From NCBI RefSeq assembly GCF_003576245.1, contig NZ_QWGA01000003.1, positions 744,001 to 808,000 on the forward strand: a stretch of 64,000 nt of DNA, given 5' to 3'. This stretch comes from Henriciella algicola (lineage in GTDB: Bacteria; Pseudomonadota; Alphaproteobacteria; Caulobacterales; Hyphomonadaceae). Positions 8,497-19,500 of the stretch are shown here, one piece after another. Within the stretch, counting starts at the first letter, position 1. Every line of letters starts with the position of its first letter. The notes under the pieces are model-generated. The model saw nothing but the letters and a program-made list of their open reading frames with translations, had not been told where the DNA came from and did not search any database. The translations under genes and the position numbers were made by a program.

Positions 8497-10313
8497 GCAA
8501 CACCGCCCTACCGACGGCGGGCAACCGCACTGTCGGCGAAACGCTGAAGCAGTTCGCCCAGCCGAAGATGGCGATGATGCTGGTGCTCGGCTTCACCGCC
8601 GGCCTGCCATTCCTTCTCTATTTTTCGACGCTCTCGGTCTGGCTGAAAGAGAGCGGCATTGAAGAAGCCCTGATCGGTTTCTTCTCCTGGTTTGGCCTCG
8701 CCTATTCCTTCAAGTTTGTGTGGGCGCCGCTCGTCGACCGGTTCGACCCGCCCGGCCTTGCCAAATTGTTCGGTCGCCGCCGCGCCTGGATCTTTGTCGC
8801 GCAGATCGGCATCGCGCTCTCCATGGTCGGCCTCGGCTTTTCCAATCCGACGTCGAGCCTCGCTGTCACCGCGCTCTTCTCATTCCTGATCGCTTTCAGC
8901 TCCGCGACGCAGGACATCGGCATCGACGCATGGCGGATCGAAGCTGCCGCCAATGATGACGAACAGGCGACCCTCGCCGCCGCCTACCAGTATGGCTACA
9001 AGGTTGGCATGGTGATCTCGGGCGGCGTGGCGCTTGTGATCGCAGGCGTCGCCAGCTTCCCCGTCGCCTATTGGGTCATGGCCGCCACGATGGGCCTAGC
9101 CGCCTTCGTGTTCGCGATCTGGGACCGGCGCTATGGAATCCATGCCGCCGCTGCCGCGGGCCTGATCCTTCTAACAGTCGGTTTTGCCTCCGCCTTCGGC
9201 TCTTTCGCTGGCGTTCTGGAAGACGGCACGATCGGCCACACGCTGATGGTCGGCATTTCATGGCTCTGCTACCTCGTTGCTGCCGCTGCCGCTGTTGGCT
9301 TTGTCATTGCTGCGACGCTCGCCCTGAAAAGCCCGCCGGACGGTGTGGAGTTTTCCGCCAGCAGCCTGTTTCTCGGTATTGGTTTTGCCGTTGGCGCTTT
9401 CCTCGTGGTGGCCGTTATCGCTGCCCTGCTCGGTGCGGGCCTGCCAGCGGCATTCGGCGCGCTTGGCATTGAGCTGGAACGCAGCACAGTCGCGCAAGCC
9501 GCCATCTATATCGCAGCGGCGCCGATCATCGCATGCGCCATCGCCATCCCCTTCATTCGCCGCCTGAAGCCGGACGCCCCGCAGCTGCGCAACCCGACCA
9601 TGGCGCCCTTTCTTGATTTCTTCTGGCGTCATGGCTGGATCGCCCTGCTGATCCTGCTTTTCGTATCCTCCTACAGGCTCAGCGACATCGTCATGGGCAT
9701 CATGGCAAAGCCCGCCTACACCCATATGGGCTATGACGCTGAAGCCATCGGCATCGTCAGCGGTACCTATGGCCCGTGGATCATCTTTGTCGGTGTCGCA
9801 ATGGCGGGCTTTTCAGCGGTGAAGTTCGGGCTTCGCACCTCGCTCATCATCGGCGCGATCGTTTCGGTGCTCGGCAATCTCACCTTTGCGTGGCTGGTCA
9901 ACCAGCCCTCCAGCAGTCTTGTCCCGCTGTTCATCGCGGTGACAGCGGACAATATTGCGGGCGGCTATGCCGGCACCGTGTTCGTGGCCTTCATGTCGAC
10001 CATGGTCGCCAAATCCTTTGCGGGGACGCAGTACGCCATTTTCAGCTCGGTCTACTCGCTCGGGCCCAAACTGGTGGCGGGCACGTCCGGCGTGATGGTG
10101 CAGACCTTCAGCGGCGGCGTCGATGCGGCAGCGACCGTCGAGGGCTATTCGAAGTTCTTCCTGTTTGCCGCCGTGCTCGGCGTGCCAGCGATCCTGCTCT
10201 CCTGGTTTGCGCACAAGATGAAGCCAGACCGCGAAGCCGTCCTGCAGAATGCGCCGCCTCCAGGCGTGGATACGGGCACAGGCAGCTCATCGGACGCCGC
10301 CGAACGCGCCTGA
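8493..10313 (+). CDS. AmpG-like MFS permease
   Basis: A 606-residue polytopic membrane protein. The N-terminal segment (GLPFLLYFSTLSVWLKE, then SFKFVWAPLVDR) and the later block (FLDFFWRHGWIALLILLFVSSYRLSD) are typical of AmpG muropeptide permeases, which import anhydro-muropeptides for cell-wall recycling. It is longer than many AmpG proteins: an extra hydrophobic stretch of several predicted membrane segments lies around residues 210-350 between the halves. The start overlaps the upstream kinase stop by 4 nt. The exact substrate is inferred from family resemblance. Confidence 0.82.
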   Translation: MSNTALPTAGNRTVGETLKQFAQPKMAMMLVLGFTAGLPFLLYFSTLSVWLKESGIEEALIGFFSWFGLAYSFKFVWAPLVDRFDPPGLAKLFGRRRAWIFVAQIGIALSMVGLGFSNPTSSLAVTALFSFLIAFSSATQDIGIDAWRIEAAANDDEQATLAAAYQYGYKVGMVISGGVALVIAGVASFPVAYWVMAATMGLAAFVFAIWDRRYGIHAAAAAGLILLTVGFASAFGSFAGVLEDGTIGHTLMVGISWLCYLVAAAAAVGFVIAATLALKSPPDGVEFSASSLFLGIGFAVGAFLVVAVIAALLGAGLPAAFGALGIELERSTVAQAAIYIAAAPIIACAIAIPFIRRLKPDAPQLRNPTMAPFLDFFWRHGWIALLILLFVSSYRLSDIVMGIMAKPAYTHMGYDAEAIGIVSGTYGPWIIFVGVAMAGFSAVKFGLRTSLIIGAIVSVLGNLTFAWLVNQPSSSLVPLFIAVTADNIAGGYAGTVFVAFMSTMVAKSFAGTQYAIFSSVYSLGPKLVAGTSGVMVQTFSGGVDAAATVEGYSKFFLFAAVLGVPAILLSWFAHKMKPDREAVLQNAPPPGVDTGTGSSSDAAERA

Positions 10314-10330
10314 TCCCCGCACCCCAAACA

Positions 10331-10370
10331 AAAAGGCCCGGCCGCATCGCACTGATGGGCCGGGCTTTCT
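10331..10370. terminator. Bidirectional terminator between the AmpG-like gene and maeB
   Basis: Stem GCCCGGCC / GGCCGGGC extended by A-T pairs on the outside, with AAAA on the left and TTT on the right. It separates two convergent genes and can serve both. Confidence 0.8.
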
Positions 10371-10390
10371 ATTTCAGTTGAGCGTGGGCC

Positions 10391-12679
10391 CTATTCGGCA
10401 GCCTTTATGTGGCCGAGCTTGTCGATGTCGAAGGCGGCGAAGGTCGCAAGGTTCACGATATCGTTCACCGTGGCGCCGAGTGAGGCGATCTGGACCGGCT
10501 TCTCAAAGCCGAGCAGGATCGGACCGATCACGGTTGCGCGACTCATCGAGGTCAGGATCTTCGTCGCGATCGCCGCGGAGTGGATGGCTGGCATGACAAG
10601 CACGTTGGCCGCATCGGTGAGGCGCGAGAACGGATAGACCAGCTTGTGGCCCGGGTTCATCGCGACGTCGACCGAGATATCGCCTTCATATTCGAAGTCG
10701 ATGTCATCGCGCGCATCGAGCATGGCGACGGCTTCGCGGACTTTCTCGGCGCGCTCACCCATCGGGTTGCCGAAGGTCGAATAGGACACGAAGGCGACGC
10801 GCGGGGTAAAGCCGAGGCTTTTCACGGAGCTTGCCGCCTCGCAGGCGATGCCAACCAGGTCTTCTGCCACAGGCAGTTCGGTGATCGAGGTGTCGGCGAT
10901 GAAGATCGTCTTGCCACGGTTGATAACCATGGACATGCCGATGACCTGCTTGCCCGGGATCGGGTCGAGCACAGTCTGCACGTCTTTCAGGGCGACGTCA
11001 TAGTTACGCGTCACACCCGTGATCATGCCGTCTGCATCGCCGAATTTCAGCATGCAGGAGCCGAACACGTTGCGGTCTTGGTTGACGAGACGCTGGGCGT
11101 CGCGGCGCAGGAAGCCCTGACGCTTCAGGCGGTCATAGAGATAGTCGGTATATTCCGGATTCCGGTCCGACAGGCGCGCATTGATGATCTCGAGCGAGCC
11201 TTCCGGCACGCCCATCTGCTGCATGGTGCGCGTAACCTGCTCTTCGCGGCCGATCAGGACCGGCTCGCCAAGACCCTGGTTCTTGAACGAGAAGGCGGCG
11301 CGAACGACGGATGGCTCTTCGCCCTCCGCAAACACGATGCGGGCCTTTTTCTCGCGGACGGCGGCTTGGACGCTCTGCACAAAGGACGCGGTCGGATCGA
11401 GACGGCGCGCCAGTGAGCGGCGATACTCGTCCATGTCCGGAATTTCCTTGCGCGCAACGCCCGTATCCATCGCGGCCTGCGCCACGAAGGGCGGCACAAA
11501 GCTGATGAGACGCGGGTCGAACGGCGTCGGGATGATATAGTCGCGGCCGAATTGCGGGCGCGAGCCGTGATATGCGGCGGCCACTTCGTCCGGCACGTCT
11601 TCGCGTGCGAGTTCCGCAAGTGCCTGCGCCGCGGCCACCTTCATTTCCTCATTGATCGAGCGGGCGCGCACGTCGAGCGCGCCGCGGAAGATGTAAGGAA
11701 AGCCGAGGACGTTGTTGACCTGGTTTGGATAGTCGGAGCGGCCCGTCGCGATGATCGCATCGTCGCGCACCTGCTTGATCTCTTCTGGCGTGATCTCCGG
11801 ATCAGGGTTCGCCATGGCAAAGATGATCGGGTTTGGCGCCATGCTGGCGACCATTTCCTTGCTGACGGCACCTGCGATCGAGAGGCCGAGGAAGACGTCT
11901 GCGCCTTCCATGGCTTCGGTCAGGGTGCGCTTCTCAGTTTTAACCGCGAAGGCCGACTTGAACTGGTCCATCCGTTCGGTGCGGCCCTCATAGACGACGC
12001 CAGTGGAGTCGCACATAAGGATGTTTTCTGCCTTCACGCCAAGGTGACGGATCAGGCCTGCACAGGAGAGACCCGCCGCGCCTGCGCCAGAGATGGCGAC
12101 TTTCACGTCTTTCAGTTCGCGGCCCGTAATGTTGCACGCGTTGATCAGGCCAGCAGCTGCGATGATCGCGGTGCCGTGCTGGTCATCGTGGAAGACCGGA
12201 ATGTCGAGTTCTTCGCGAAGGCGGCTCTCGATGATGAAGCACTCAGGGCTCGCAATGTCCTCGAGATTGATGCCGCCCCAGGTCTCACCAATGTTACGGA
12301 TCGTGGTGATCAGCTCTTCAGTGTCTTTGGAGAACACTTCGACATCGACGGAGTCGACGTCAGCAAAGCGTTTGAAGAGGACGGACTTGCCTTCCATGAC
12401 CGGCTTCGATGCCATCGCGCCAAGGTCACCAAGGCCAAGAATCGCGGTCCCGTTCGAGATAACGGCGACCATATTGCCCTTCGAGGTGTACTCGTAGGCA
12501 AGGTCCTTGTCTTCTGCGATCGCCTTCACCGGCACAGCAACGCCAGGGCTGTAGGCGAGCGACAGGTCGCGCTGCGTAGCCATAGGCTTTGTCGGAGTGA
12601 CCGACAGCTTGCCTGGCGTTGGGTGACTATGGAAGTCTAGCGCTTCCTTGTCGGTAAAGGTCGGACGCTTGGACGTCAT
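10391..12679 (-). CDS. maeB: NADP-dependent malic enzyme with C-terminal phosphotransacetylase domain
   Basis: A 762-residue MaeB-type fusion. The N-terminal half is malic enzyme (oxidative decarboxylation of malate to pyruvate), with SLAYSPGVAVP, FHDDQHGTA and the cofactor loop SGAGAAGLSC. From about residue 430 the C-terminal half is a phosphate acetyltransferase-like domain (IVFAEGEEPSVVRAA), usually regulatory and acetyl-CoA-binding in MaeB enzymes. The open frame extends upstream, but ATG at 12677-12679 (MTSKRPTF) fits the family length. It is divergent from mutS across about 130 nt. Confidence 0.95.
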   Translation of the reverse strand: MTSKRPTFTDKEALDFHSHPTPGKLSVTPTKPMATQRDLSLAYSPGVAVPVKAIAEDKDLAYEYTSKGNMVAVISNGTAILGLGDLGAMASKPVMEGKSVLFKRFADVDSVDVEVFSKDTEELITTIRNIGETWGGINLEDIASPECFIIESRLREELDIPVFHDDQHGTAIIAAAGLINACNITGRELKDVKVAISGAGAAGLSCAGLIRHLGVKAENILMCDSTGVVYEGRTERMDQFKSAFAVKTEKRTLTEAMEGADVFLGLSIAGAVSKEMVASMAPNPIIFAMANPDPEITPEEIKQVRDDAIIATGRSDYPNQVNNVLGFPYIFRGALDVRARSINEEMKVAAAQALAELAREDVPDEVAAAYHGSRPQFGRDYIIPTPFDPRLISFVPPFVAQAAMDTGVARKEIPDMDEYRRSLARRLDPTASFVQSVQAAVREKKARIVFAEGEEPSVVRAAFSFKNQGLGEPVLIGREEQVTRTMQQMGVPEGSLEIINARLSDRNPEYTDYLYDRLKRQGFLRRDAQRLVNQDRNVFGSCMLKFGDADGMITGVTRNYDVALKDVQTVLDPIPGKQVIGMSMVINRGKTIFIADTSITELPVAEDLVGIACEAASSVKSLGFTPRVAFVSYSTFGNPMGERAEKVREAVAMLDARDDIDFEYEGDISVDVAMNPGHKLVYPFSRLTDAANVLVMPAIHSAAIATKILTSMSRATVIGPILLGFEKPVQIASLGATVNDIVNLATFAAFDIDKLGHIKAAE

Positions 12680-12808
12680 GGCATTGGCTTTCAGGTTTAG
12701 ACTACAACGTGTCTTCGTCTCTAAGGCGCTGCGGAATTGCCGACAACCCGCGTAACACTGGTTATTTGGGTTGCACACCTCCCATGCGAATCCGTTAGAT
12801 TTCTTTCG

Positions 12809-15490
12809 ATGCCAGACACCGCCACCCGACCCGCGCCTGAGAAAAAGGCACCGACGCCCTTCATGGCGCAATATCTCGACATCAAGTCGAGCCATCAGGA
12901 CGCCCTGCTCTTCTTTCGTATGGGCGACTTCTATGAGCTCTTCTTCGAGGATGCCGTACGCGCGGCAGAGATCCTCGACATCACGCTGACCGCGCGCGGC
13001 GAGCATGACGGCAAGCCGATCCCAATGGCGGGCGTGCCCTATCACGCGTCAGAGGCCTATCTCGCGCGCCTCATCAAGTCCGGTGAGCGCGTTGCCGTCT
13101 GCGAACAGACCGAAAGCCCGGCTGAGGCCAAGAAGCGCGGCTCCAAATCCATCGTGAACCGCGAAGTCGTACGGGTCGTCACGCCCGGCACGATTACCGA
13201 AGACACGATCCTGTCTTCACGTCAGGGGCAGGTGCTGGCCGCCATCGCGCTCGCGGCGGGTGGTACAGAAGCCGCTATTGCCGCCTGTGATGTGTCCACT
13301 GGCGCGTTCGAGATCATTGAGGTGTCGCCCGAAACGCTTGGCGAGAAAGCCGCCAGCCTGCCGATCAGCGAACTGTTGGTGACTGAGGATGATGAGGCCC
13401 GACCGCTTATGCGGCAGGCGCTCGCATCCCTGCGGATGCCGGTGACGCGTCGCCCGTCGCGTGCGGCTAGCGTTTCCTCCGGAGAAAGCGCGCTGAAATC
13501 TGCCTACAAGCTCGCTGCGCTGGACGGGTTTGGCAGTTTCAACAAGGCAGAGCTTTGCGCCTGCGGCCTCCTGCTCGACTATCTCAGCCTTACGCAGGCG
13601 GGCGCTGACATCCGCCTCGATCCGCCAAACCGGCGTGGCCAATCTGCCAGCCTGTCCATCGATCCGGCAACCCGCGCGAGCCTTGAGATCGACACCGCCA
13701 TGAATGGCGGCAGAAAAGGCACGCTGCTCGCCACAGTCGACCGAACACTGACCGCCCCCGGCGCGCGGCTTTTTGCTGACCGGCTGTCACGCCCCGAATG
13801 CGCGCGTGAGACGATTGAGGCGCGCTATGACGCGGTCTCTTTCTTCCTTCAGGAAGGCGACCTGCGCAGCGATGTCCGCGCTTGCCTGAAAGCTACGCCG
13901 GACCTTGAGCGCGCCCGCACACGTATCCGGCTGGAGCGCGGCGGCCCACGTGATCTCAGATCCATCGCGGTCGCCATCAAGGAAGGCGCATCGCTGGCGT
14001 CCGTGCTGGCGGCGCTGCAGACGGGCCTGCCTGCGCTACTTGGCGATGCGGTCTCTGCCCTCGACCCGGCGCGCCATGAAGACCTCGCCCAGCTTGCCAG
14101 CGACCTTGAAAACGCGCTGGCTGAAGACCTGCCGACACTCGCGCGTGATGGCGGCTTTATCGCCGATGGCTGGGACGCCGCGCTGGACGAATCACGCTCG
14201 CTGCGCCGCGACAGCCGCAAGATCATCGCCGAGCTTCAGGCCCGCTATTGCGATGAGACCGGCATCAGCGCGCTCAAGATCAAGTTCAACAATGTGCTTG
14301 GCTATTTCATCGATGTGCCGGCCCGCCACGGCGACGCTTTGCTGAAGCCGCCGCATGCCGAGACGTTCATCCACCGCCAGACGCTCGCCTCCAATATGCG
14401 TTTCTCGACACCAGAGCTGTCGGATCTCGCAGGGCGCATTTCCCGAGCCGAGGAAGCCGCCCAGACGCGTGAGATTGAACTCTTCCGCGAGCTTTGCCTG
14501 CGTGTCGAAGGCGTGAATGACGCTATCTCTGCTGCCGCCCATGCGCTAGCAGAGATCGATGTCGCTGCCGCCGCTGCTGACTGGGCAAATGCCAATGATG
14601 CTGTGCGCCCGGTCCTCGCGGAGGAACCGGTGTTTGAAGCCGAAGCCCTCCGCCACCCGGTGGTCGAAGCGGCGCTGAAAGCGACAGGCGAAGGCTTCAC
14701 CGCGAACAATCTGAGCCTTGATGCGTCCGGCGCGTTCGCGCCGCGTCTTGCGCTCGTGACCGGGCCGAACATGGCAGGTAAGTCGACCTATCTGCGTCAG
14801 GGCTGCCTTGCCGTGATCCTCGCGCAAGCAGGGCTCTTTGTACCGGCCAAGTCAGTCCGGCTCGGCATTGCAGACCGTATCTTCTCGCGGGTCGGTGCGT
14901 CCGATGACCTGTCTCGCGGGCGCTCGACCTTCATGGTCGAGATGGTCGAAACCGCCGCCATCCTGAACCAGGCGACCGAACGCAGCTTCGTTATTCTGGA
15001 CGAGGTGGGCCGGGGCACGTCGACTTATGACGGCCTCGCCATTGCCTGGTCAGCGGTCGAACACCTTCACAACACCAATAAGTGCCGCGCCCTTTTCGCC
15101 ACCCACTATCATGAGCTGACGGGCCTTGCTGAAGAACTCGCCTGCGCCGCCAACCTCTCCCTCCGCGCCAAGGAGTGGAAGGATGAGCTTGTCTTCTTGC
15201 ACGATATCGCAAGCGGCCCGGCTGACCGCTCCTATGGGGTGCAGGTTGCACGTCTGGCAGGCCTCCCTGCCCGCGCCGTACGCCGCGCCGAGCAGGTGCT
15301 GAAAAAGCTGGAAGCCAAGCCGGATGCGGTCGATGCCCTGCCGCTTTTCGCCTCTGTCGCGGAAGAGCCCGAAGCTTTCGCCCCGGCAGACGATCACCCC
15401 GCCCTCAAGCTGCTTGATGCGGTCAGCCCAGACGATCTGACGCCGCGCGAGGCCCTCGACCTTCTCTATCGTCTCAAATCAGAGCGATAG
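12809..15490 (+). CDS. mutS: DNA mismatch repair protein MutS
   Basis: An 893-residue MutS. The N-terminal mismatch-reading motif [11 protein letters not shown] (Phe-x-Glu) is present, followed by connector, lever and clamp regions, then the ATPase: Walker [10 protein letters not shown] near residue 651, the [14 protein letters not shown] signature, Walker [13 protein letters not shown] and ATHYHELT. The C-terminus carries the short helical dimer/tetramer region. ATG 12809 gives the family N-terminus; the upstream frame is non-homologous. It recognises mismatches and signals through MutL, which is not in this window. Confidence 0.97.
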   Translation: MPDTATRPAPEKKAPTPFMAQYLDIKSSHQDALLFFRMGDFYELFFEDAVRAAEILDITLTARGEHDGKPIPMAGVPYHASEAYLARLIKSGERVAVCEQTESPAEAKKRGSKSIVNREVVRVVTPGTITEDTILSSRQGQVLAAIALAAGGTEAAIAACDVSTGAFEIIEVSPETLGEKAASLPISELLVTEDDEARPLMRQALASLRMPVTRRPSRAASVSSGESALKSAYKLAALDGFGSFNKAELCACGLLLDYLSLTQAGADIRLDPPNRRGQSASLSIDPATRASLEIDTAMNGGRKGTLLATVDRTLTAPGARLFADRLSRPECARETIEARYDAVSFFLQEGDLRSDVRACLKATPDLERARTRIRLERGGPRDLRSIAVAIKEGASLASVLAALQTGLPALLGDAVSALDPARHEDLAQLASDLENALAEDLPTLARDGGFIADGWDAALDESRSLRRDSRKIIAELQARYCDETGISALKIKFNNVLGYFIDVPARHGDALLKPPHAETFIHRQTLASNMRFSTPELSDLAGRISRAEEAAQTREIELFRELCLRVEGVNDAISAAAHALAEIDVAAAAADWANANDAVRPVLAEEPVFEAEALRHPVVEAALKATGEGFTANNLSLDASGAFAPRLALVTGPNMAGKSTYLRQGCLAVILAQAGLFVPAKSVRLGIADRIFSRVGASDDLSRGRSTFMVEMVETAAILNQATERSFVILDEVGRGTSTYDGLAIAWSAVEHLHNTNKCRALFATHYHELTGLAEELACAANLSLRAKEWKDELVFLHDIASGPADRSYGVQVARLAGLPARAVRRAEQVLKKLEAKPDAVDALPLFASVAEEPEAFAPADDHPALKLLDAVSPDDLTPREALDLLYRLKSER

Positions 15491-15621
15491 CCCAACGAGC
15501 AGATCCGCCAGCCATGCATTCAGGAATACTCCGCATCAGGAGTTCTTCTAAATTGACGGTTGCGTTGACCCCGCCTCTCGACATCTATCGATAGAGAGAA
15601 ACGACCGGGGCCCCGCCTTTT

Positions 15622-17433
15622 ATGCCTGACATTGTCCTGCCGCAGGAATTACAGATCGCGCTCGTCTTTGTGCTGCTGGTCGCTGTCTTCGTCAGCTTCG
15701 TGCGCGAGAAGATACCAGCCGATGTCGTCGCCCTGCTCGCCATGTCAGCCCTGCTGCTGACTGGCATTCTTTCAGTTCCGGAAACTCTCGGCGTTTTCTC
15801 CAATGCGGCGCCGATCACTATCGCAGCCATGTTTGTCCTGTCCGCCGCACTCGAACGCACAGGGGTCATCGCGGCGGCTGGTAACTGGGTGATCCGGATT
15901 GCCAAGAACTGGACGCCGCTCGTCGCCGTGATTGCCTTGATGGCGATTGTCGTGGCGCTGTCAGCTTTCATGAACAACACGCCTATCGTGGTGATCCTGA
16001 TCCCGGTGGCGATCCGGCTTGCCCAGACGATTGGCACTTCGGCCTCACGCCTTCTTATTCCGCTGTCCTTCGCCTCTATCTTCGGCGGGATGACGACGCT
16101 GATCGGCACCTCGACCAATTTGCTCGTCGATGGCGTGGCCCAGAATGCAGGCCTTGCTGCCTTCGGCATTTTCGAGATCACAGGCGCGGGCCTCATCATG
16201 GCGGTCGCGGGTGTTCTCTATATGGCGCTCGCCAGCCGCTGGCTGCTGCCTTACCGCGACACGCTGGCAGACCTCCTGCCAACCACGAAGAACCGCCGTT
16301 TCATCGCGCAGGTGCTCGTCCCCGTCGACTCAGTGCTCATCGGAAAGACGATCAAGGAAACCGGCTTCACGCCCGAAAAGGGCTTCACGGTCATCGACGT
16401 GATGCGCGCCAACCGCTCTCGCCGCGAGGAGCTGGCATCGCTTGTCCTCGAAGCAGGCGACCGTCTCGTGGTGCGCTCTCCGGTCTCCGAAATGCTCAGC
16501 CTGCGAGAGGCAGGCGATGTTGCCATCGGGTCTGGCAGCGAAACCCAACGCCACGCCATCGAACCGGTTCAGGCGAGTGAAACCGTCCTCATGGAAGGTG
16601 TCGTCGGCCCTGAATCGCGTCTCGTTGGCCGCCCGATTGTTGGCGCGGGCCTCGTTCGTCTCTACGGCGTCTACGCGCTCGCCATTCACCGGCGCGGTGA
16701 GAATATCAGTCTCGAAGGTCGCGGCATTCGCTTCAATCTCGGGGACACGGTTCTGGTCGAAGGCCCACCCGCCGGCATGCGCCAGATGTTCGACGATCTG
16801 ATGCTGAGCAATCTGACGGAAACGTCTGAACGCCCGCTGCGCCGTGACAAGGCCCCGATCGCCATTGGCGCCGTCATCGCCGTCATGGTGCTGGCCGCGC
16901 TTGGCATCATGCCGATTGCCGGGCTTGCCCTCATCGCCGCCGCCCTCGTGATCGCGCTCGGCTGTATCGACCACCAGGAAGCCTACAAGGCGATCCAGTG
17001 GGACATTCTCATGCTTATCTTCGGCATGCTGGCGCTCGGCATGGCGATGGAAAATTCGGGCGCAGCCTCCCTGCTCGTCAATTCGATCGCGGCCCCGGTC
17101 GGTGTCTTCGGCCCGCTCGCCGCGCTCGCAGCTGTTTACCTGCTGACCTCCACCATGACGGAAATCGTGTCGAACAACGCAACGGCCATCCTGATGACAC
17201 CGATTGCGATAGGACTGGCCCAGAACCTCGGCGTTGACCCACGCGCCTTCGTCGTCGCCGTCATGTTTGCCGCGAGCGCCAGTTTTGCAACGCCCATCGG
17301 CTATCAGACCAATACGCTGGTCTACACCGCAGGCGGCTACAAATTCAGCGACTTTGCCCGCATCGGAGTACCGCTGAACCTCGTCTTTTTCGCCGTGGCG
17401 ATGTTCGTCATCCCGCTCTTCTGGCCGCTTTGA
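15622..17433 (+). CDS. SLC13/DASS-type permease with two cytoplasmic RCK_C domains
   Basis: A 603-residue membrane protein. Two blocks of hydrophobic helices (about 1-215 and 405-603) carry the duplicated SLC13/ArsB-type hairpins, seen as SAFMNNTPIVVILIPVA and STMTEIVSNNATAILMTP. Between them lie two TrkA-C/RCK_C regulatory domains (about 225-300 and 320-395). This SLC13-RCK architecture is common in alphaproteobacteria and is usually annotated as an anion (dicarboxylate/sulfate) symporter; the substrate cannot be read from the sequence. A hairpin separates it from the convergent ggt gene. Confidence 0.9.
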   Translation: MPDIVLPQELQIALVFVLLVAVFVSFVREKIPADVVALLAMSALLLTGILSVPETLGVFSNAAPITIAAMFVLSAALERTGVIAAAGNWVIRIAKNWTPLVAVIALMAIVVALSAFMNNTPIVVILIPVAIRLAQTIGTSASRLLIPLSFASIFGGMTTLIGTSTNLLVDGVAQNAGLAAFGIFEITGAGLIMAVAGVLYMALASRWLLPYRDTLADLLPTTKNRRFIAQVLVPVDSVLIGKTIKETGFTPEKGFTVIDVMRANRSRREELASLVLEAGDRLVVRSPVSEMLSLREAGDVAIGSGSETQRHAIEPVQASETVLMEGVVGPESRLVGRPIVGAGLVRLYGVYALAIHRRGENISLEGRGIRFNLGDTVLVEGPPAGMRQMFDDLMLSNLTETSERPLRRDKAPIAIGAVIAVMVLAALGIMPIAGLALIAAALVIALGCIDHQEAYKAIQWDILMLIFGMLALGMAMENSGAASLLVNSIAAPVGVFGPLAALAAVYLLTSTMTEIVSNNATAILMTPIAIGLAQNLGVDPRAFVVAVMFAASASFATPIGYQTNTLVYTAGGYKFSDFARIGVPLNLVFFAVAMFVIPLFWPL

Positions 17434-17448
17434 CGAACGTCAGAGAAA

Positions 17449-17482
17449 ACCCGCATAGTGAGCGAAGTCGAACCATGCGGGT
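17449..17482. terminator. Hairpin between convergent permease and ggt genes
   Basis: Arms ACCCGCAT / ATGCGGGT around an 18-nt loop that itself contains GAGCGAAGTCGAA, a fragment resembling the dispersed repeat seen near 32.8 kb. A-rich on the left and T-containing on the right, so a bidirectional terminator is plausible but the U-tract is weak. Confidence 0.5.
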
Positions 17483-17511
17483 CTGTAATCTGAAGTCGGT
17501 AGGGCCGGGGC

Positions 17512-19398
17512 CTAGAACCCGCCTGCGGTCCCGTCCTTGCGCATCTCGGTCGCAGCAATCCAGGCGCCGGACTCAAAGTCCTTCATGATCGCCTGATAGC
17601 CGCCGCCATTGGCACTGCAGCACTCCACAGTATAGCCGCGTGCTTCCAGTTCGGCGCGGGTTTCAGGCGGGATGCCACTTTCCAGATGCACGGTGCCGAT
17701 ATCGTTGATGCAGGTATCGCCCGCATAGTCGTCGGTCGGCTCGCAGCCGCCCGTATGCTCCCAGCGGGCCGCATCGCCTGCTTCCTGAAGGCCCATATCA
17801 TAATCGATCAGATTCAGGATGATCTGGACATGGCCCTGTGGCTGCATGCCCCCGCCCATCAGGCCAAAGCTCATCCATGGCTTGTACTCACCCTCGACCT
17901 GCTTGTAGGCAAAGGCTGGGATGATCGTGTGGAAGGGCCGCTTGCCCGGCTCGAACGCGTTCGGGTGCTCCGGGTCGAGACTGAAGAGCTGGCCGCGATC
18001 CTGAAACATGAAGCCGAGACCATCCGCGACGAGGCCCGTGCCCATGCCGCGATAGTTCGACTGGATCAGCGAGACCATCATGCCATTCTGGTCAGCGACC
18101 GTCAGATAGGTCGTGTCGCCATCTTCCAGTGTTTCGTCGGCCGCCATTGCCGCAAAGTCCATACCCGCATCAACCTGAGACAACGGCGCCGTCAGGCTGA
18201 TGGCCTGCGCACGTTCGACATTATAGCCGTCACGGATGAAGACCTCCGGATCGATTCCGCTGAAGGCCGGGTCGGCATAGCCCTTGGCGCGGTCCGCAAA
18301 GGCAAGACGCTTGGCCTCGACCTGCGCCATGATGGAGTCGGGCGAACCAAAGCCCATGCCGCGAAGGTCAAAGCCTTCCAGCATCTCAAGCATCTGGAGC
18401 GCGGCGACGCCCTGCGTGTTCGGCCCAAGCTCACAGAGGCGAGTCTCGCGGTAATCGACGCAAAGCGGCTCGGTCCACTCGCCCTCATGGGCAGCAAAAT
18501 CTTCATAGCGAAGATAGCCGCCAATCCGCTCGAAATAGGCACCCATGGTGCGCGCAATGTCGCCCTCATAGAAGGCAGAGCGGCCTTCGTCGCCAATCGT
18601 CTCGAGCGTGTTGGCAAGATCCGGATTGGTAAAGAGAGTGCCTTCGCGCGGCGTGGGCGAGAAGAACGTCTCACGCGCATTGTCGAATTCCTCGATCATG
18701 CCGCTTTCTGCATGGCGCGGGAAATTGGCGGCGCTGCGGCCCCAATAATAAGCGATGACTTCCGGGATCGGCGCGCCTTCGCGGGCATAGCTGACGGTTG
18801 GGGCGAGCAGCTCGTCCATGCCGACGCTGCCGAACTTGCCATGCAGGGCGAACCAGCCATCCACCGTGCCGGGCACCGTCACTGGGGCGGCGCCATAAGG
18901 CGGGATTTCCTCGCCGTCCATGAACTCGTCAGCCGCCGCCTGCATATCCTCAAGCGTGGCGCCCATCGCAGAGCGGCCAGAGCCATTATAGCCATAGAGC
19001 GTGCTTGTTTCCGGGTCCCAGACGATGGCGAAGAGATCGCCGCCGATGCCATTGCCCGTCGGCTCGACAAGGCCCAGCATCGCATTCGCTGCGATCGCCG
19101 CATCAACGGCATTGCCGCCATCTTCCATGACATTGAGCGCGATGCGCGTTGCCAGCGGATGTGCCGTCGCCGCCGCCGCATGCGGGGCAATAACAGAGGA
19201 GCGCGTGCCGATATCGCGGCCTGATGGCATCCGGTCGCCTTCTGCCGGGTCGCTATACTCGAACGGGGCTGGCGCAGACGCGGCATCAGCTGTGTCAGCG
19301 TCTTCGGACTGGGCTGTTGCTACCGGGCTGAATGCCGTCATTGCCGCCAGGAGGAAAGCGCCTCCACCCACAGAACTCTTCAGGCTTGTCATCATCAT
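17512..19398 (-). CDS. ggt: Gamma-glutamyltransferase (periplasmic, Ntn-hydrolase)
   Basis: A 628-residue precursor with a Sec signal peptide ([17 protein letters not shown] end near residue 30). GGT cleaves itself before a catalytic threonine; DTTYLTV at about residue 428 supplies it, followed by [13 protein letters not shown]. The N-terminal substrate motif [20 protein letters not shown] and the C-terminal [11 protein letters not shown] are canonical. ATG 19398 was chosen because GGGAG lies 8 nt upstream; a GTG at 19407 overlaps that site. It breaks down glutathione or other gamma-glutamyl compounds outside the cytoplasm, linking to gshB. Confidence 0.93.
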   Translation of the reverse strand: MMMTSLKSSVGGGAFLLAAMTAFSPVATAQSEDADTADAASAPAPFEYSDPAEGDRMPSGRDIGTRSSVIAPHAAAATAHPLATRIALNVMEDGGNAVDAAIAANAMLGLVEPTGNGIGGDLFAIVWDPETSTLYGYNGSGRSAMGATLEDMQAAADEFMDGEEIPPYGAAPVTVPGTVDGWFALHGKFGSVGMDELLAPTVSYAREGAPIPEVIAYYWGRSAANFPRHAESGMIEEFDNARETFFSPTPREGTLFTNPDLANTLETIGDEGRSAFYEGDIARTMGAYFERIGGYLRYEDFAAHEGEWTEPLCVDYRETRLCELGPNTQGVAALQMLEMLEGFDLRGMGFGSPDSIMAQVEAKRLAFADRAKGYADPAFSGIDPEVFIRDGYNVERAQAISLTAPLSQVDAGMDFAAMAADETLEDGDTTYLTVADQNGMMVSLIQSNYRGMGTGLVADGLGFMFQDRGQLFSLDPEHPNAFEPGKRPFHTIIPAFAYKQVEGEYKPWMSFGLMGGGMQPQGHVQIILNLIDYDMGLQEAGDAARWEHTGGCEPTDDYAGDTCINDIGTVHLESGIPPETRAELEARGYTVECCSANGGGYQAIMKDFESGAWIAATEMRKDGTAGGF

Positions 19399-19500
19399 GC
19401 TGGTCACTCCCTATCGACGCGCGGTCGTTCTTACCCTATCCCTCCCCAACTTGCGGCACAGACCGCGAAAGGCAAGCAAGCACAGGAACCAGATCTTATC

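Noticed and set aside
11552-12640. 362-codon plus-strand open frame
   Set aside because: Antisense of maeB; Arg/Asp/His-rich shadow translation with no motifs.
17686-19224. 512-codon plus-strand open frame
   Set aside because: Exact antisense of ggt, which has complete family motifs; high-GC genomes give long antisense frames.
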